A stretch of DNA of 64,000 nucleotides, taken from positions 3,917 to 67,916 of the forward strand of contig JAEWIJ010000152.1 of assembly GCA_023387235.1 (NCBI GenBank). Reading direction: 5' to 3'. The notes under the pieces were generated by a model that saw only the letters and a list, made by a program, of their open reading frames with translations, had not been told where the DNA came from and searched no databases. How positions within the stretch are numbered: position 1 is the first letter of the stretch; each line of letters starts with the position of its first letter. The position numbers and the translations under genes were made by a program. Source of the stretch: Pseudomonadota bacterium (GTDB taxonomy: Bacteria; Pseudomonadota; Alphaproteobacteria; Rhizobiales; Hyphomicrobiaceae). Shown here piece after piece: positions 9,922-18,471 of the stretch.

Positions 9922-10629
9922 ATGCCGAGCATCACGAAGACATCGGAGCAAGCCCGGAAAGTCACCCAGACGCATCCTGCCGAAGGCGAGCGGCCACTCG
10001 TACTGATCGTAGACGACGACGAGAGGATTAGGGAATCCCTGCAGGAGCTTATGCTGTCGGCAGGAATCGACTCGAAGAGTTTTGCGTCGACACGCGAGTT
10101 GCTCGATTCGAGCATTCCGGATCGGCCGGGATGTTTCATCCTTGATGTGCGGATGCCGGGAGCGAGTGGTCTCGATCTGCAGAGCCACCTCGCCACGACC
10201 CACGACGCCAAGCCCATCATCTTTCTCACTGGTCACGGCGACGTCCCGATGACCGTCCGCGCCATGAAAGCCGGAGCGATCGATTTCCTCACCAAGCCAG
10301 TAAGGGATCAGACCTTGCTCGATGCCGTAGCTGCCGGCATTGCCAGAGACGTGGCACAGCGAGCCTCGGCACGCGTCGTCATGAGGCACAAGGAGCGGTT
10401 TGCCACGCTCACGCCGCGCGAGCGGCAGGTCTTCCGCGAAGTTGCGCTCGGGCGCCTTAACAAGCAGATCGCCTTCGAACTCGGGATCAGCGAGATCACG
10501 GTCAAGCTTCACCGCAGCAATGTCATGCGAAAGATGGACGCAAGATCGATCGGCGAGCTGATACGCGCGTGGGAAGCGCTGCCCGCAGACCTTGAGAAGG
10601 GTAGCAGCATCTGGGGTAGTACGGGATGA
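9922..10629 (+). CDS. Second FixJ/NarL-family response regulator
   Basis: A 235-residue regulator. ATG at 9922 is preferred because GGAGG at 9909-9913 lies 8 bases before it; an upstream TTG at 9904 is possible. An unusual 25-residue polar N-terminal extension precedes the receiver (DDD pocket about 31-33, Asp75 in FILDVRMPG, Thr in FLTGHGD, Lys in FLTKPV). The LuxR-type helix-turn-helix follows (LTPRERQVFREVALG to ISEITVKLHRSNVMRKM). It is a paralogue of the regulator at 8895-9536. The following AraC-type gene overlaps it by ATGA. A single kinase operon with two full regulators suggests a branched output. Confidence 0.92.
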   Translation: MPSITKTSEQARKVTQTHPAEGERPLVLIVDDDERIRESLQELMLSAGIDSKSFASTRELLDSSIPDRPGCFILDVRMPGASGLDLQSHLATTHDAKPIIFLTGHGDVPMTVRAMKAGAIDFLTKPVRDQTLLDAVAAGIARDVAQRASARVVMRHKERFATLTPRERQVFREVALGRLNKQIAFELGISEITVKLHRSNVMRKMDARSIGELIRAWEALPADLEKGSSIWGSTG

Positions 10630-11108
10630 GTGCGTGGACCTCAGATCTGGCGGGCAATTTGCGCTCATGGGGCAGTCGGAAGCCTACCCACAGCCATCCG
10701 GACCGGATCGCGGCAATGATCCTCGAGCAGCTTGGCAGAGCCCGCAGGCTGGCAACGGCGCTACCTTGGCCGACGGATAGGCGCCTCTTGGCGCTGTGCG
10801 AAGCTTTGTATCTCGATCCGGCGGATGAGCGAACTGCCGAGCATTGGGCCAGGGAGCTCGGCATGTCCTCTCGCACGTTGACTCGGCGCTTCGAAGCGGA
10901 GTTGGGATCGACGCTGCGCTCATGGAAACAGAGAATGCGACTCTTCAGAGCAATCGAATTCCTCTGCGGCGGCATGTCAGTGACGGCGACAGCCATGGAG
11001 CTGGGCTACGGATCTGCCTCCGCATTCGTCTTCGCCTTCAGAAGCGAGTTCGGCAGCAGTCCGTATGCGTATATAGCGCAGAAGGGAGACAGATCGCTGG
11101 TGCCGTAG
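10626..11108 (+). CDS. AraC-type DNA-binding protein lacking the sensor half
   Basis: A 160-residue protein consisting essentially of an AraC C-terminal domain: two helix-turn-helices, the first in AEHWARELGMSSRTLTRRFE and the second in MSVTATAMELGYGSASAFVF, ending with the typical FGSSPYAY. Full members of this subgroup are about 260 residues with an N-terminal cupin; here about 60 unrelated residues replace it. The ATG overlaps the stop of the preceding FixJ-like gene (ATGA), so it is translated with the signalling block and is unlikely to be random debris. It may be a constitutive or phosphorylation-independent DNA-binding partner of the regulators. Confidence 0.85.
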   Translation: MSAWTSDLAGNLRSWGSRKPTHSHPDRIAAMILEQLGRARRLATALPWPTDRRLLALCEALYLDPADERTAEHWARELGMSSRTLTRRFEAELGSTLRSWKQRMRLFRAIEFLCGGMSVTATAMELGYGSASAFVFAFRSEFGSSPYAYIAQKGDRSLVP

Positions 11109-11237
11109 CGATCACTAATCGAAGCCACTTACGCCTCTGTCGGCTTTGGGCCACTTGCGGACATTCGCGTTTGGCACCTATCGTGGCCCGCCAATTTGCA
11201 TGTCAAGCGAGCTCCTACTGGAAGAGTTGAGCCAGGT
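11109..11237. repeat. Possible dispersed intergenic repeat remnant before ccoN
   Basis: Read on the minus strand, 11131-11168 gives the pattern ATGTCCGC-N4-GGCCCAAAGC-CGACA. This resembles a family of short dispersed intergenic repeats that I recall from Bradyrhizobium-like genomes. I cannot confirm membership without a search. No gene is seen here. The rest of the gap up to ccoN (11252-11415) shows no further clear element. Confidence 0.3.
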
Positions 11238-11251
11238 TTGATCTTAATCAA
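11238..11251. promoter_or_regulatory. FNR/FixK box upstream of ccoN
   Basis: The sequence TTGATCTTAATCAA is a perfect match to the FNR/FixK consensus TTGAT-N4-ATCAA. It lies 165 bases before the ccoN ATG, where it can serve as an activator site for microaerobic induction. In rhizobia FixK, itself switched on by FixLJ, activates fixNOQP through such a site. The FixJ-like regulators directly upstream therefore fit the circuit, although no fixK gene is in the window. Confidence 0.8.
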
Positions 11252-11415
11252 CTCCCCGGCCGATCTTGTGTGCTCTGCAGTGGCAGCCAACTCCAAGATG
11301 CCGAGCGGGCGCGAATGATGACAAGCGCTGACGTAGTCTCGTTTCTCGTATGGCATGACGACGAAATTCAGGTCCCATCCTCCATCGTTGCTCAACAAAG
11401 GTCTATGAGCTCGGC

Positions 11416-13080
11416 ATGGTAGCAACATTGACCACTAACGAGCGCCAGCTCGCACTGTTCACTTCGACAATCGTCGCAATTGCCGGCCTCGCATTGGCTG
11501 CCGCGGGTCGCCACGACCCCATGGGCGCGCAGGGCTTCATCGTCTTGCTGTTTGGGCTTGCCTGCATATTTACCGTCATCCACGGGTATTCCGAACCTGA
11601 ACCCGGCAAGGAGCGCTTGTCGCAATACTACGACGAGCCCACCAAGGCTGGCATCGTCCTGGCCATGATGTGGGCCGTGATCGGCATGTTCTTCGGCGTG
11701 TGGGTGGCGGCGCTGCTTGCTTGGCCGGAGCTGACCTTCGTCGACGAAGCATGGGCGAGTTTCGGCCGCATCAGGCCCGTGCACACGAGCGGCGTCATTT
11801 TCGGGTTCGGCGGCAACGCGCTCATCGCGACATCTTTCCACGTACTGCAGCGTACGTCGCGGGCGCGATTGCCTGACCAGTTCAGCCCCTGGTTCGTGCT
11901 GCTCGGCTACAATCTGTTCTGCATCATTGCGGCCAGCGGCTACCTTATGGGCATTACTCAATCCAAGGAATATGCCGAGCCAGAATGGTATGCCGACATC
12001 TGGTTGGTCGTCGTTTGGGTCGTCTACTTCTTCATCTACATCCGCACGCTCCGGCGCCGGAAAGAGCCTCACATCTACGTCGCCAACTGGTACTACATGG
12101 CCTTCATTCTCGTCGTGGCGGTGCTGCACATCGTCAACAACCTCGCCGTGCCAGTGTCATGGGGCCACGCCAAAAGCTATTCGGCTTTCTCGGGCGTGCA
12201 AGACGCGATGACGCAATGGTGGTACGGGCACAATGCGGTCGCGTTCTTCCTCACGGCCGGCTTCCTCGGGATGATGTACTATTACCTGCCAAAGCGTGCG
12301 GAGCGGCCGATCTTTTCCTACAGGCTCTCCATCATCAGCTTCTGGGGCATCACCTTCACCTACATGTGGGCGGGCTCGCACCATCTCCATTACACGGCGT
12401 TGCCGCACTGGGTGCAGACGCTGGGCATGACCTTCTCCGTCGTCCTGATCGTTCCCTCCTGGGCGTCGGCCGGCAACGCACTGGCGACCCTTAATGGCGC
12501 ATGGCACCGCGTGCGCGATGACGCCACGCTGCGCTTCATGATGGTGGCGGCCGTCTTCTACGGACTTTCGACATTCGAGGGCTCGTTCATGGCCATACGC
12601 CCCGTAAATGCGCTGTCGCACTATACGGACTGGACGGTCGGCCACGTTCATGCGGGTGCGCTCGGCTGGGTGGCGATGATTACGTTCGGCTCGTTCTACG
12701 CCTTGGTTCCCTGGATGTGGAAGCAGGAGCGCATGTATTCGCCGAAGCTCGTGGAGGTGCACTTCTGGTTCGCGCTTGCCGGCACTATCATTTACGTCTT
12801 CGCCATGTGGAACTCCGGCATCATCCAGGGCCTGATGTGGCGGACCTATAACGACAGCGGAACGCTTGCCTATTCCTTCATCGACAGCCTCGTGAAGATG
12901 CATCCTTACTACATCGCTCGCGCGGTCGGCGGCCTCTTCTTTCTCATCGGTGCGGTCGTCGGCGCCTACAACATCGCCATGACCATCCGCATGGCACGTC
13001 TGCAAGGACGGGGTGCACGACCTGATACCGACGTTCCGCTAACGCCGCCGACGGGCGCCGCACTCCAGCCGGGGGAATGA
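11416..13080 (+). CDS. ccoN: Cytochrome c oxidase cbb3-type subunit I (CcoN/FixN)
   Basis: A 554-residue polytopic catalytic subunit with about 14 membrane segments. It binds the low-spin heme b and the heme b3-CuB site and reduces O2 to water while pumping protons. Typical CcoN stretches are VHTSGVIFGFGGNALIATSF, the His-rich MWAGSHHLHYTALPHWVQ and TVGHVHAGALGW. The N-terminal 80 residues carry two extra hydrophobic segments, as in alphaproteobacterial FixN. It opens the ccoNOQP operon; ccoO begins 3 bases after its stop. A FixK box lies 165 bases upstream. The ATG at 11416 has only a weak, distant AAAGG leader. Confidence 0.97.
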   Translation: MVATLTTNERQLALFTSTIVAIAGLALAAAGRHDPMGAQGFIVLLFGLACIFTVIHGYSEPEPGKERLSQYYDEPTKAGIVLAMMWAVIGMFFGVWVAALLAWPELTFVDEAWASFGRIRPVHTSGVIFGFGGNALIATSFHVLQRTSRARLPDQFSPWFVLLGYNLFCIIAASGYLMGITQSKEYAEPEWYADIWLVVVWVVYFFIYIRTLRRRKEPHIYVANWYYMAFILVVAVLHIVNNLAVPVSWGHAKSYSAFSGVQDAMTQWWYGHNAVAFFLTAGFLGMMYYYLPKRAERPIFSYRLSIISFWGITFTYMWAGSHHLHYTALPHWVQTLGMTFSVVLIVPSWASAGNALATLNGAWHRVRDDATLRFMMVAAVFYGLSTFEGSFMAIRPVNALSHYTDWTVGHVHAGALGWVAMITFGSFYALVPWMWKQERMYSPKLVEVHFWFALAGTIIYVFAMWNSGIIQGLMWRTYNDSGTLAYSFIDSLVKMHPYYIARAVGGLFFLIGAVVGAYNIAMTIRMARLQGRGARPDTDVPLTPPTGAALQPGE

Positions 13081-13083
13081 GCC

Positions 13084-13815
13084 ATGCCCAACTTCCACCG
13101 GAGACTGGAACGCAATGCCATCGGCTTCGTGCTCGCCATCATCGGCGTCGCGTCGATCGGCGGCATCGTCGAGATAGCTCCGCTCTTCACCATCCACGAG
13201 ACGGTCGAAAAGGCGCCGGACATGCGCGTCTATACGCCGCTCGAGCTTGCTGGACGCAACATCTACATCCGAGAAGGCTGCTACGCCTGCCACAGCCAGA
13301 TGATCCGGACCTTGCGCGATGAGGTGGAGCGCTACGGGCCGTATTCGCGAGCGGTGGAGTCCCAATACGATCATCCTATGCTGTGGGGTTCGAAGCGTAC
13401 CGGACCGGATCTCGCGCGCCTCGGCGGCAAATATTCCGATGCCTGGCATGTCGCGCATCTCATCAACCCGCGCGCCGTCGTGCCGGAATCGGTGATGCCC
13501 CGCTACGGCTGGCTTCAACGCAATGCGGTGCGGATCGATGATCTCGATCGTCACCTTGCGGCACAGCGCGCCGTCGGCGTGCCCTATAGCGACGACATGA
13601 TCGCCAACGCTACGGCCGACGCCTACGGTCAAGCCAATCCCGACAGCGACAACGCCCGCGGCGTCAGGCAACGCTACGGCAAGGCAACCAACGTGCGCGT
13701 CTTTGACGGCGATCCGAGCCGACTTACGGAAATGGACGCACTCGTCGCCTATCTCCAGATTCTTGGCCGCCTCACCGACGCCGCGCATCAGGAAACCGCT
13801 GCTGCGGAGAAATGA
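13084..13815 (+). CDS. ccoO: Cytochrome c oxidase cbb3-type subunit II, mono-heme (CcoO/FixO)
   Basis: A 243-residue membrane-anchored c-type cytochrome. One N-terminal membrane helix (about 12-35) is followed by the heme motif CYACH (Cys66, Cys69, His70) in the CcoO-typical context EGCYACHSQMIRTL. The axial Met is expected in PESVMPRYGW. It passes electrons from CcoP to CcoN. It lies 3 bases after ccoN and 4 bases before ccoQ, in the standard operon order. Confidence 0.97.
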   Translation: MPNFHRRLERNAIGFVLAIIGVASIGGIVEIAPLFTIHETVEKAPDMRVYTPLELAGRNIYIREGCYACHSQMIRTLRDEVERYGPYSRAVESQYDHPMLWGSKRTGPDLARLGGKYSDAWHVAHLINPRAVVPESVMPRYGWLQRNAVRIDDLDRHLAAQRAVGVPYSDDMIANATADAYGQANPDSDNARGVRQRYGKATNVRVFDGDPSRLTEMDALVAYLQILGRLTDAAHQETAAAEK

Positions 13816-13819
13816 GATC

Positions 13820-14005
13820 ATGGATTTCGATCATCAATCGATCGTCGGGTTCGCCAAGAGCTGGGGCCTCTTCTATCTCATCGCGCTTTCCGTCGGCGTT
13901 CTGGTCTACGTCTTCTGGCCCTCGAACCGAAAGCGCTTCGACCGCGCCAAGCACAGCATACTCGACAAGGATGACCGGCCGGGGGACGCGAACGATGGGA
14001 CATGA
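13820..14005 (+). CDS. ccoQ: cbb3 oxidase assembly/stability subunit CcoQ (FixQ)
   Basis: A 61-residue protein with a single membrane helix (about residues 14-33) ending in VYVFWPSNRKRFDRAK, the hallmark CcoQ motif. CcoQ stabilises the association of CcoP with the CcoNO core. The ATG at 13820 is 4 bases after ccoO, and the 3' end overlaps ccoP by 11 bases, which is usual for this operon. Confidence 0.94.
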   Translation: MDFDHQSIVGFAKSWGLFYLIALSVGVLVYVFWPSNRKRFDRAKHSILDKDDRPGDANDGT

Positions 14006-14873
14006 AACGCGCGATCCCGTCACCGGGCGGATGACGACAGGACACGAGTGGAACGGCATCGAGGAACTGGATACGCCGGTACCGCGCGTCGTCTTGTTTT
14101 TTCTCGCTGCAACGATCCTGTTTTCGATCGGCTATTGGGTGCTGATGCCCGCTTGGCCGCTGGGCTGGACCTATACTAAAGGTCTGCTTGGCGTGGACCA
14201 GCGGGAGATCGTGACGAAGCAGGTCCGGGACGCTGCTGCGGAACGCGCCGCCTGGACGGATCGTATCGCCTCGACGGATTATGCGGTGATCGCGGCCGAT
14301 CCCCAATTGATGCGCCACATACGCGACACGGGGCGCACGCTCTTCATCGACAATTGCGCCGTCTGCCACGGCATCGAGGGAACGGGAGGGCCCGCCTTTC
14401 CCGATCTCGCGGCAAAGACCTGGTTGTGGGGAGGCGAGCCCGAAACCATCGCCGAAACCATCCGCGTCGGCATCAATTCCGCACATCCTCGAACGCGCAT
14501 CTCACAAATGATGGCCTTCGGCCGCGACGGGATTCTCACGCCCGATGCCGTTCGTGACGTCGTGGCCTACGTCCGCGGGATCTCCGGTCAGGATCTCTCC
14601 GACGCCGATCGAGCACGAACCGGCGCGGGGAAGGAAGTGTACGCCGCCAATTGCGCGTCCTGTCACGGCGAGGATGGGACTGGTAGCCGTGATGTCGGGG
14701 CACCGAACTTGACCGACAAGTATTGGATTTATGGCGGCGATGCTCAATCGGTCTCGAACTCTGTCCACGCCGGCCGCCAAGGCCACATGCCACACTGGGA
14801 GGGGCGTCTCTCTCCGGTCGAGATCAAGATGCTCGCGATTTATGTCAACACGCTCGGCGAGGGGAAGCCATGA
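13995..14873 (+). CDS. ccoP: Cytochrome c oxidase cbb3-type subunit III, di-heme (CcoP/FixP)
   Basis: A 292-residue di-heme cytochrome c. ATG at 13995 gives the usual N-terminus with GIEELDTPVPR before a membrane helix (about 30-50). Two heme motifs are present: CAVCH (Cys121, Cys124, His125) and CASCH (Cys220, Cys223, His224). It accepts electrons from soluble or membrane cytochrome c and passes them to CcoO. It overlaps the end of ccoQ by 11 bases, and its stop overlaps the following small gene by ATGA, so the operon continues. Confidence 0.97.
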   Translation: MGHETRDPVTGRMTTGHEWNGIEELDTPVPRVVLFFLAATILFSIGYWVLMPAWPLGWTYTKGLLGVDQREIVTKQVRDAAAERAAWTDRIASTDYAVIAADPQLMRHIRDTGRTLFIDNCAVCHGIEGTGGPAFPDLAAKTWLWGGEPETIAETIRVGINSAHPRTRISQMMAFGRDGILTPDAVRDVVAYVRGISGQDLSDADRARTGAGKEVYAANCASCHGEDGTGSRDVGAPNLTDKYWIYGGDAQSVSNSVHAGRQGHMPHWEGRLSPVEIKMLAIYVNTLGEGKP

Positions 14874-15070
14874 GCACCAAGCTCGATGCTCCGACCGGCA
14901 TCAACTGGCGCTTCGTCGCGCTTCTGATCGCCAGCGCGAGTGTGGTCATACTTCTCGCCGCCAACGCTCATCTGGTCTACGTCGCATTGGATTCGCAGCC
15001 GGGCTGTGTCCCGCACGCGAAGGAGGCCGGCCAGAACGGGACATTTCGTGCAGCTCGATCGGCCTGTTGA
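14870..15070 (+). CDS. Small single-span membrane protein of the cbb3 operon
   Basis: A 66-residue protein with one membrane helix (about 13-35, FVALLIASASVVILLAANAH) followed by a short outside tail with two cysteines, GCVP and the terminal Cys. ATG overlaps the ccoP stop (ATGA). It takes the position where ccoG and ccoH are normally found. It is far too short for CcoH/FixH (about 160 residues), though the hydrophobic pattern resembles the FixH N-terminus. The Cys pair after the helix could bind metal or redox partners. The function is not known; coupling to ccoP argues for a role in the oxidase or its assembly. Confidence 0.8.
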   Translation: MSTKLDAPTGINWRFVALLIASASVVILLAANAHLVYVALDSQPGCVPHAKEAGQNGTFRAARSAC

Positions 15071-15083
15071 GGGAAGAGACATC

Positions 15084-15869
15084 ATGGCAGCGATTGAGAG
15101 CGCCGAGAACACACCGGTTCCCTTGGCACTGCAGCGTCGGCGGAACCTTCCGGCAAAGGCGGCATTCAGCTGGCTCGCGGCAGGCTGGCGTGACCTATGG
15201 CGTGTGCCGTTGCCGAGCCTCGCCTATGGCATGATCGTCTTCGCGGTCTCATTGGCGATCATATGGAGCCTGTTTCAGTTCCAGATCGACTACATCCTGT
15301 TCCCGGCGCTCGCCGGTTTCATGGTGGTCGGGCCGCTGATCGCTATCGGCCTCTACCAGAAGAGCCGCGACATCGAGGAAGGTCGCAGCGTAAGCCTCGC
15401 CCGGATGATCTTCGTCAAAGCCGCGTCCGGCGCCCAGGTCTGGTTCACCGGCGCCATCCTGTGTTTGCTCATGCTCGTCTGGATGCGCGCGGCCGTTATC
15501 ATCTATGCCCTGTTTTTCGGGCTGAGACCGTTCCCCGGCCTCGACGATGTCGCGCGGATGCTGGCCACGACGCCCGAAGGATGGGGCATGCTCGTTGTCG
15601 GTACTGTGGTCGGCGGTTTGTTCGCCGCCTTCTCCTTCGCCATAAGCACCTTCGCCATTCCCATGTTGCTGGCAGAGCGGACGGATGCCTTCACCGCCAT
15701 GGGCACAAGCATATCGATGGTCTGGAACAACCTGCCGGTGATGTTGATGTGGGGCACGATCGTGATGGTGCTCTTCCTGTTGTCGCTGGCTACCGGTCTA
15801 CTCGGCCTTGTCTTCATCTTTCCGCTTCTCGGCCACGCTACGTGGCATAGCTACAAGGCCATCAGATGA
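15084..15869 (+). CDS. DUF2189-family multi-span membrane protein
   Basis: A 261-residue protein with six hydrophobic segments after a roughly 40-residue cytoplasmic N-terminus. The pattern GWRDLWRVPLPSLAYG, then FPALAGFMVVGPLIAIGLY and the C-terminal PLLGHATWHSYKAI is that of DUF2189 proteins, which often sit beside respiratory and cytochrome genes in alphaproteobacteria. The start at 15084 lies 13 bases after the preceding stop, with GGGAAGAG as leader. Its end overlaps ccoI by ATGA, so it is part of the cco transcript. The biochemical role is unknown. Confidence 0.88.
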   Translation: MAAIESAENTPVPLALQRRRNLPAKAAFSWLAAGWRDLWRVPLPSLAYGMIVFAVSLAIIWSLFQFQIDYILFPALAGFMVVGPLIAIGLYQKSRDIEEGRSVSLARMIFVKAASGAQVWFTGAILCLLMLVWMRAAVIIYALFFGLRPFPGLDDVARMLATTPEGWGMLVVGTVVGGLFAAFSFAISTFAIPMLLAERTDAFTAMGTSISMVWNNLPVMLMWGTIVMVLFLLSLATGLLGLVFIFPLLGHATWHSYKAIR

Positions 15870-18127
15870 GCTGCTGCGCCCATCTAGCGAGTCACGCGGC
15901 CGCCGGTGGGTATTCAACGGCTCGCGACGAGCTTGCGATCGCAAGCAGAACACTCGACGTAGGCTTGCATCAGATCGAGATCTCCGTTCCGGGCGTCCAC
16001 TGTGCGGGTTGCATCCGGGCAATAGAGACCGGCCTCATGAGGATTCCGGGTATCGAGGACGCCCGCGTCAATCTCTCGACGAAGCGTGTCAGCGTGAAAT
16101 GGCGTGGCGACGCGCCGCCCGACCTTCTGAATGCCCTGGCGACTCTCGGGTTTCCGGGCCACCTCACCGACCCAGATGAAGACCGAAAAGATCCTGAGCT
16201 CGGACGCCTGATCCGGGCATTGGCGGTCGCCGGCTTCTCTGCCATGAACATCATGCTGTTGTCGGTCTCGATCTGGTCCGGAGCGGACCCGGTGACACGC
16301 GACGCCTTCCATTGGATATCGGCGGCGCTCGCGCTACCGGCCCTTCTCTACTCGGGCCGCATTTTTTTTGCTTCGGCTTGGGGCGCCTTGCGTCGCGGCC
16401 GCACCAATATGGATGTGCCAATTTCGGTTGGCGTTTGCCTCGCCTTCGGTCTCAGCTTCTACGATACGCTGCACAGCGGCCCGCACGCCTACTTCGACGC
16501 AGCGACCTCGCTGATTTTTTTCCTTCTCATTGGGCGCACGCTCGATCACGTGATGCGCGAGCGCGCACGGGTTGCCGTACGGGGTCTCGCACGTCTCGCA
16601 CCGCGTGGAGCGACGATCCTGCGCGACAACGGGCGTCGAGCCTATCTTCCGGTCGACGAGATCGAGCCGGGAATGCGGATTGCGCTTGCTGCAGGTGATC
16701 GCATACCGGTCGACGGCGTCGTCGCCGAGGGGACATCCGATCTCGACTGCGCCATCGCCACCGGCGAGAGCGCACCGCGGCGTGCCGAGGCCGGAGTGGC
16801 CGTGCAGGCCGGCATGCTCAACCTTTCCGGGCCTTTGACGATGGTTGCGTCAGCGCGGGCAGAGGTATCGTTCCTGGCGGAGATGATGCGGTTGATGGAA
16901 GCCGCAGAGAGTGGGCGCGCCCGCTACCGCCGTATTGCCGACCGCGCGGCGGCGCTCTACTCGCCCGTCGTCCACGCGACCGCTTTCTTGGCATTCATCG
17001 GTTGGATGCTCGCGACGGGTGACTGGCATGCCGCCATCACGATTGCCATCGCGGTGCTCATTGTTACCTGTCCTTGCGCGCTTGGCCTTGCCGTACCGAT
17101 CGTGCAAGTCATGGCCTCGCGCCGCCTCTTCGAAAATGGCCTGGTGGTCAAGGACGGCTCGGCCATCGAGCGGATCGCCGAGATCGATACCGTGGTGTTC
17201 GACAAGACGGGAACGCTCACTCTGGGGCGGCCGCGCGTCGTCACGAGGGACGGCGCCTCACCGCATGATCTTGGGATCGCATCGACGATCGCCGGCCTTT
17301 CGCGTCATCCTCTGTCGCGCGCGATCGCGGCCGAAGAACCAGCGGCGGACATCGTTTTGACCGACGTGATCGAGTACGCGGGTCTCGGGATCGAGGCGCG
17401 TATCGGCGGGAGCACATACCGGCTCGGTCGACCGGAATGGGCGCTTGTGGAGGGGACGCCCCAGGAGGATGCCAACACCGTTCTCAGCAAGGATGGGCGA
17501 CTGGTGGCGCGCTTCACTTTCGAGGATGCGATGCGTCCCCGGGCGGCTGAGACGATCGGGGTCTTGCGCGACGCCGGCTTGCATGTGGTCATGTTGTCGG
17601 GCGATGCGCCCGGTGCTGTCAGGTCGGTTGCAGCAAAGCTCGGCATCGGAGACTTTGCATCAGGTCTTTTGCCGGCCGAAAAAGTGGCTCGGTTGCAGGA
17701 AATGGCGGCGGAAGGCCGCAAGGTGCTGATGGTGGGCGACGGCATCAACGACGCTCCGGCTTTGTCCGCCGCACACGTTTCCATGGCACCGGCAACCGCT
17801 GCCGATATCGGGCGCAACGCCGCGGACTTCGTATTTCTGCGTGAAGGTCTCGACGCGCTCCCGAGGGCATTGGCCATCGCGCAGGAGGCGGGACGCCTCG
17901 TGCGGCAGAATTTTGCCCTGGCGGTCGTCTATAACGTCCTCGCGCTACCCGTGGCCATCGCCGGCTTTGTCACCCCCTTGGTCGCGGCGCTGGCCATGTC
18001 GCTCTCCTCGCTGCTCGTTGTCGCCAATGCGCTTCGCCTCAAACCGCGTAAACTCGTACGACGCCCCGTAGACAATTCGTCGGGCCGCGTCGGAGCGCAT
18101 CAGGTCGCACTGGAGCCAGCCGAATGA
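15866..18127 (+). CDS. ccoI: Copper-translocating P1B-type ATPase for cbb3 assembly (CcoI/FixI)
   Basis: A 753-residue P-type ATPase. It has an N-terminal heavy-metal domain with GVHCAGC (Cys46, Cys49), preceded by a CC-x-H start that may also bind metal. The membrane metal site is CPC (402-404), the phosphorylation motif is DKTGTLT (Asp446), and the hinge is MVGDGINDAPAL. CcoI exports Cu+ to the periplasm for insertion into the CuB site of CcoN. It overlaps the genes on either side by ATGA. The family length is about 750, so it is complete. Confidence 0.96.
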   Translation: MSCCAHLASHAAAGGYSTARDELAIASRTLDVGLHQIEISVPGVHCAGCIRAIETGLMRIPGIEDARVNLSTKRVSVKWRGDAPPDLLNALATLGFPGHLTDPDEDRKDPELGRLIRALAVAGFSAMNIMLLSVSIWSGADPVTRDAFHWISAALALPALLYSGRIFFASAWGALRRGRTNMDVPISVGVCLAFGLSFYDTLHSGPHAYFDAATSLIFFLLIGRTLDHVMRERARVAVRGLARLAPRGATILRDNGRRAYLPVDEIEPGMRIALAAGDRIPVDGVVAEGTSDLDCAIATGESAPRRAEAGVAVQAGMLNLSGPLTMVASARAEVSFLAEMMRLMEAAESGRARYRRIADRAAALYSPVVHATAFLAFIGWMLATGDWHAAITIAIAVLIVTCPCALGLAVPIVQVMASRRLFENGLVVKDGSAIERIAEIDTVVFDKTGTLTLGRPRVVTRDGASPHDLGIASTIAGLSRHPLSRAIAAEEPAADIVLTDVIEYAGLGIEARIGGSTYRLGRPEWALVEGTPQEDANTVLSKDGRLVARFTFEDAMRPRAAETIGVLRDAGLHVVMLSGDAPGAVRSVAAKLGIGDFASGLLPAEKVARLQEMAAEGRKVLMVGDGINDAPALSAAHVSMAPATAADIGRNAADFVFLREGLDALPRALAIAQEAGRLVRQNFALAVVYNVLALPVAIAGFVTPLVAALAMSLSSLLVVANALRLKPRKLVRRPVDNSSGRVGAHQVALEPAE

Positions 18128-18333
18128 GTAGCCTCATTTATCTCATTCCATTGGCCTTGCTGCTGGGCGGCGCGGCTCTGGCAGCTTTCATGTGGTCGTT
18201 GCGCAGTGGTCAGTATGATGATCTCGATGGCGCGGCAGAGCGCATATTCCTCGAGGAGGACGGCGACCACGCGGGCGGTGGAAAGCAGGATTCGTCGGCA
18301 GACCGTCCACGCGGTGGAGCAGCTCACTCATAG
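18124..18333 (+). CDS. ccoS: cbb3 oxidase maturation protein CcoS
   Basis: A 69-residue protein with one membrane helix (about 4-25) followed by WSLRSGQYDDLDGAAERI, the diagnostic CcoS motif. CcoS is needed for cofactor insertion into the cbb3 oxidase. ATG overlaps the ccoI stop. It ends the operon; the sequence downstream is a degenerate region with remnants of mobile genes, so the 3' border of this island is a break point. Confidence 0.92.
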   Translation: MSSLIYLIPLALLLGGAALAAFMWSLRSGQYDDLDGAAERIFLEEDGDHAGGGKQDSSADRPRGGAAHS

Positions 18334-18471
18334 TCCCAATCTATCCCTCGGCTCGGAAAGGCTACTTCCGACGGCACCTGTCATGTGCTCATCCTAATTC
18401 GCCACGTAGAAATGGCCGACTTCGCACCCTCCGCAGTGCTTTTGGCACCCGAGCAACCTTTTTTCCATCGG

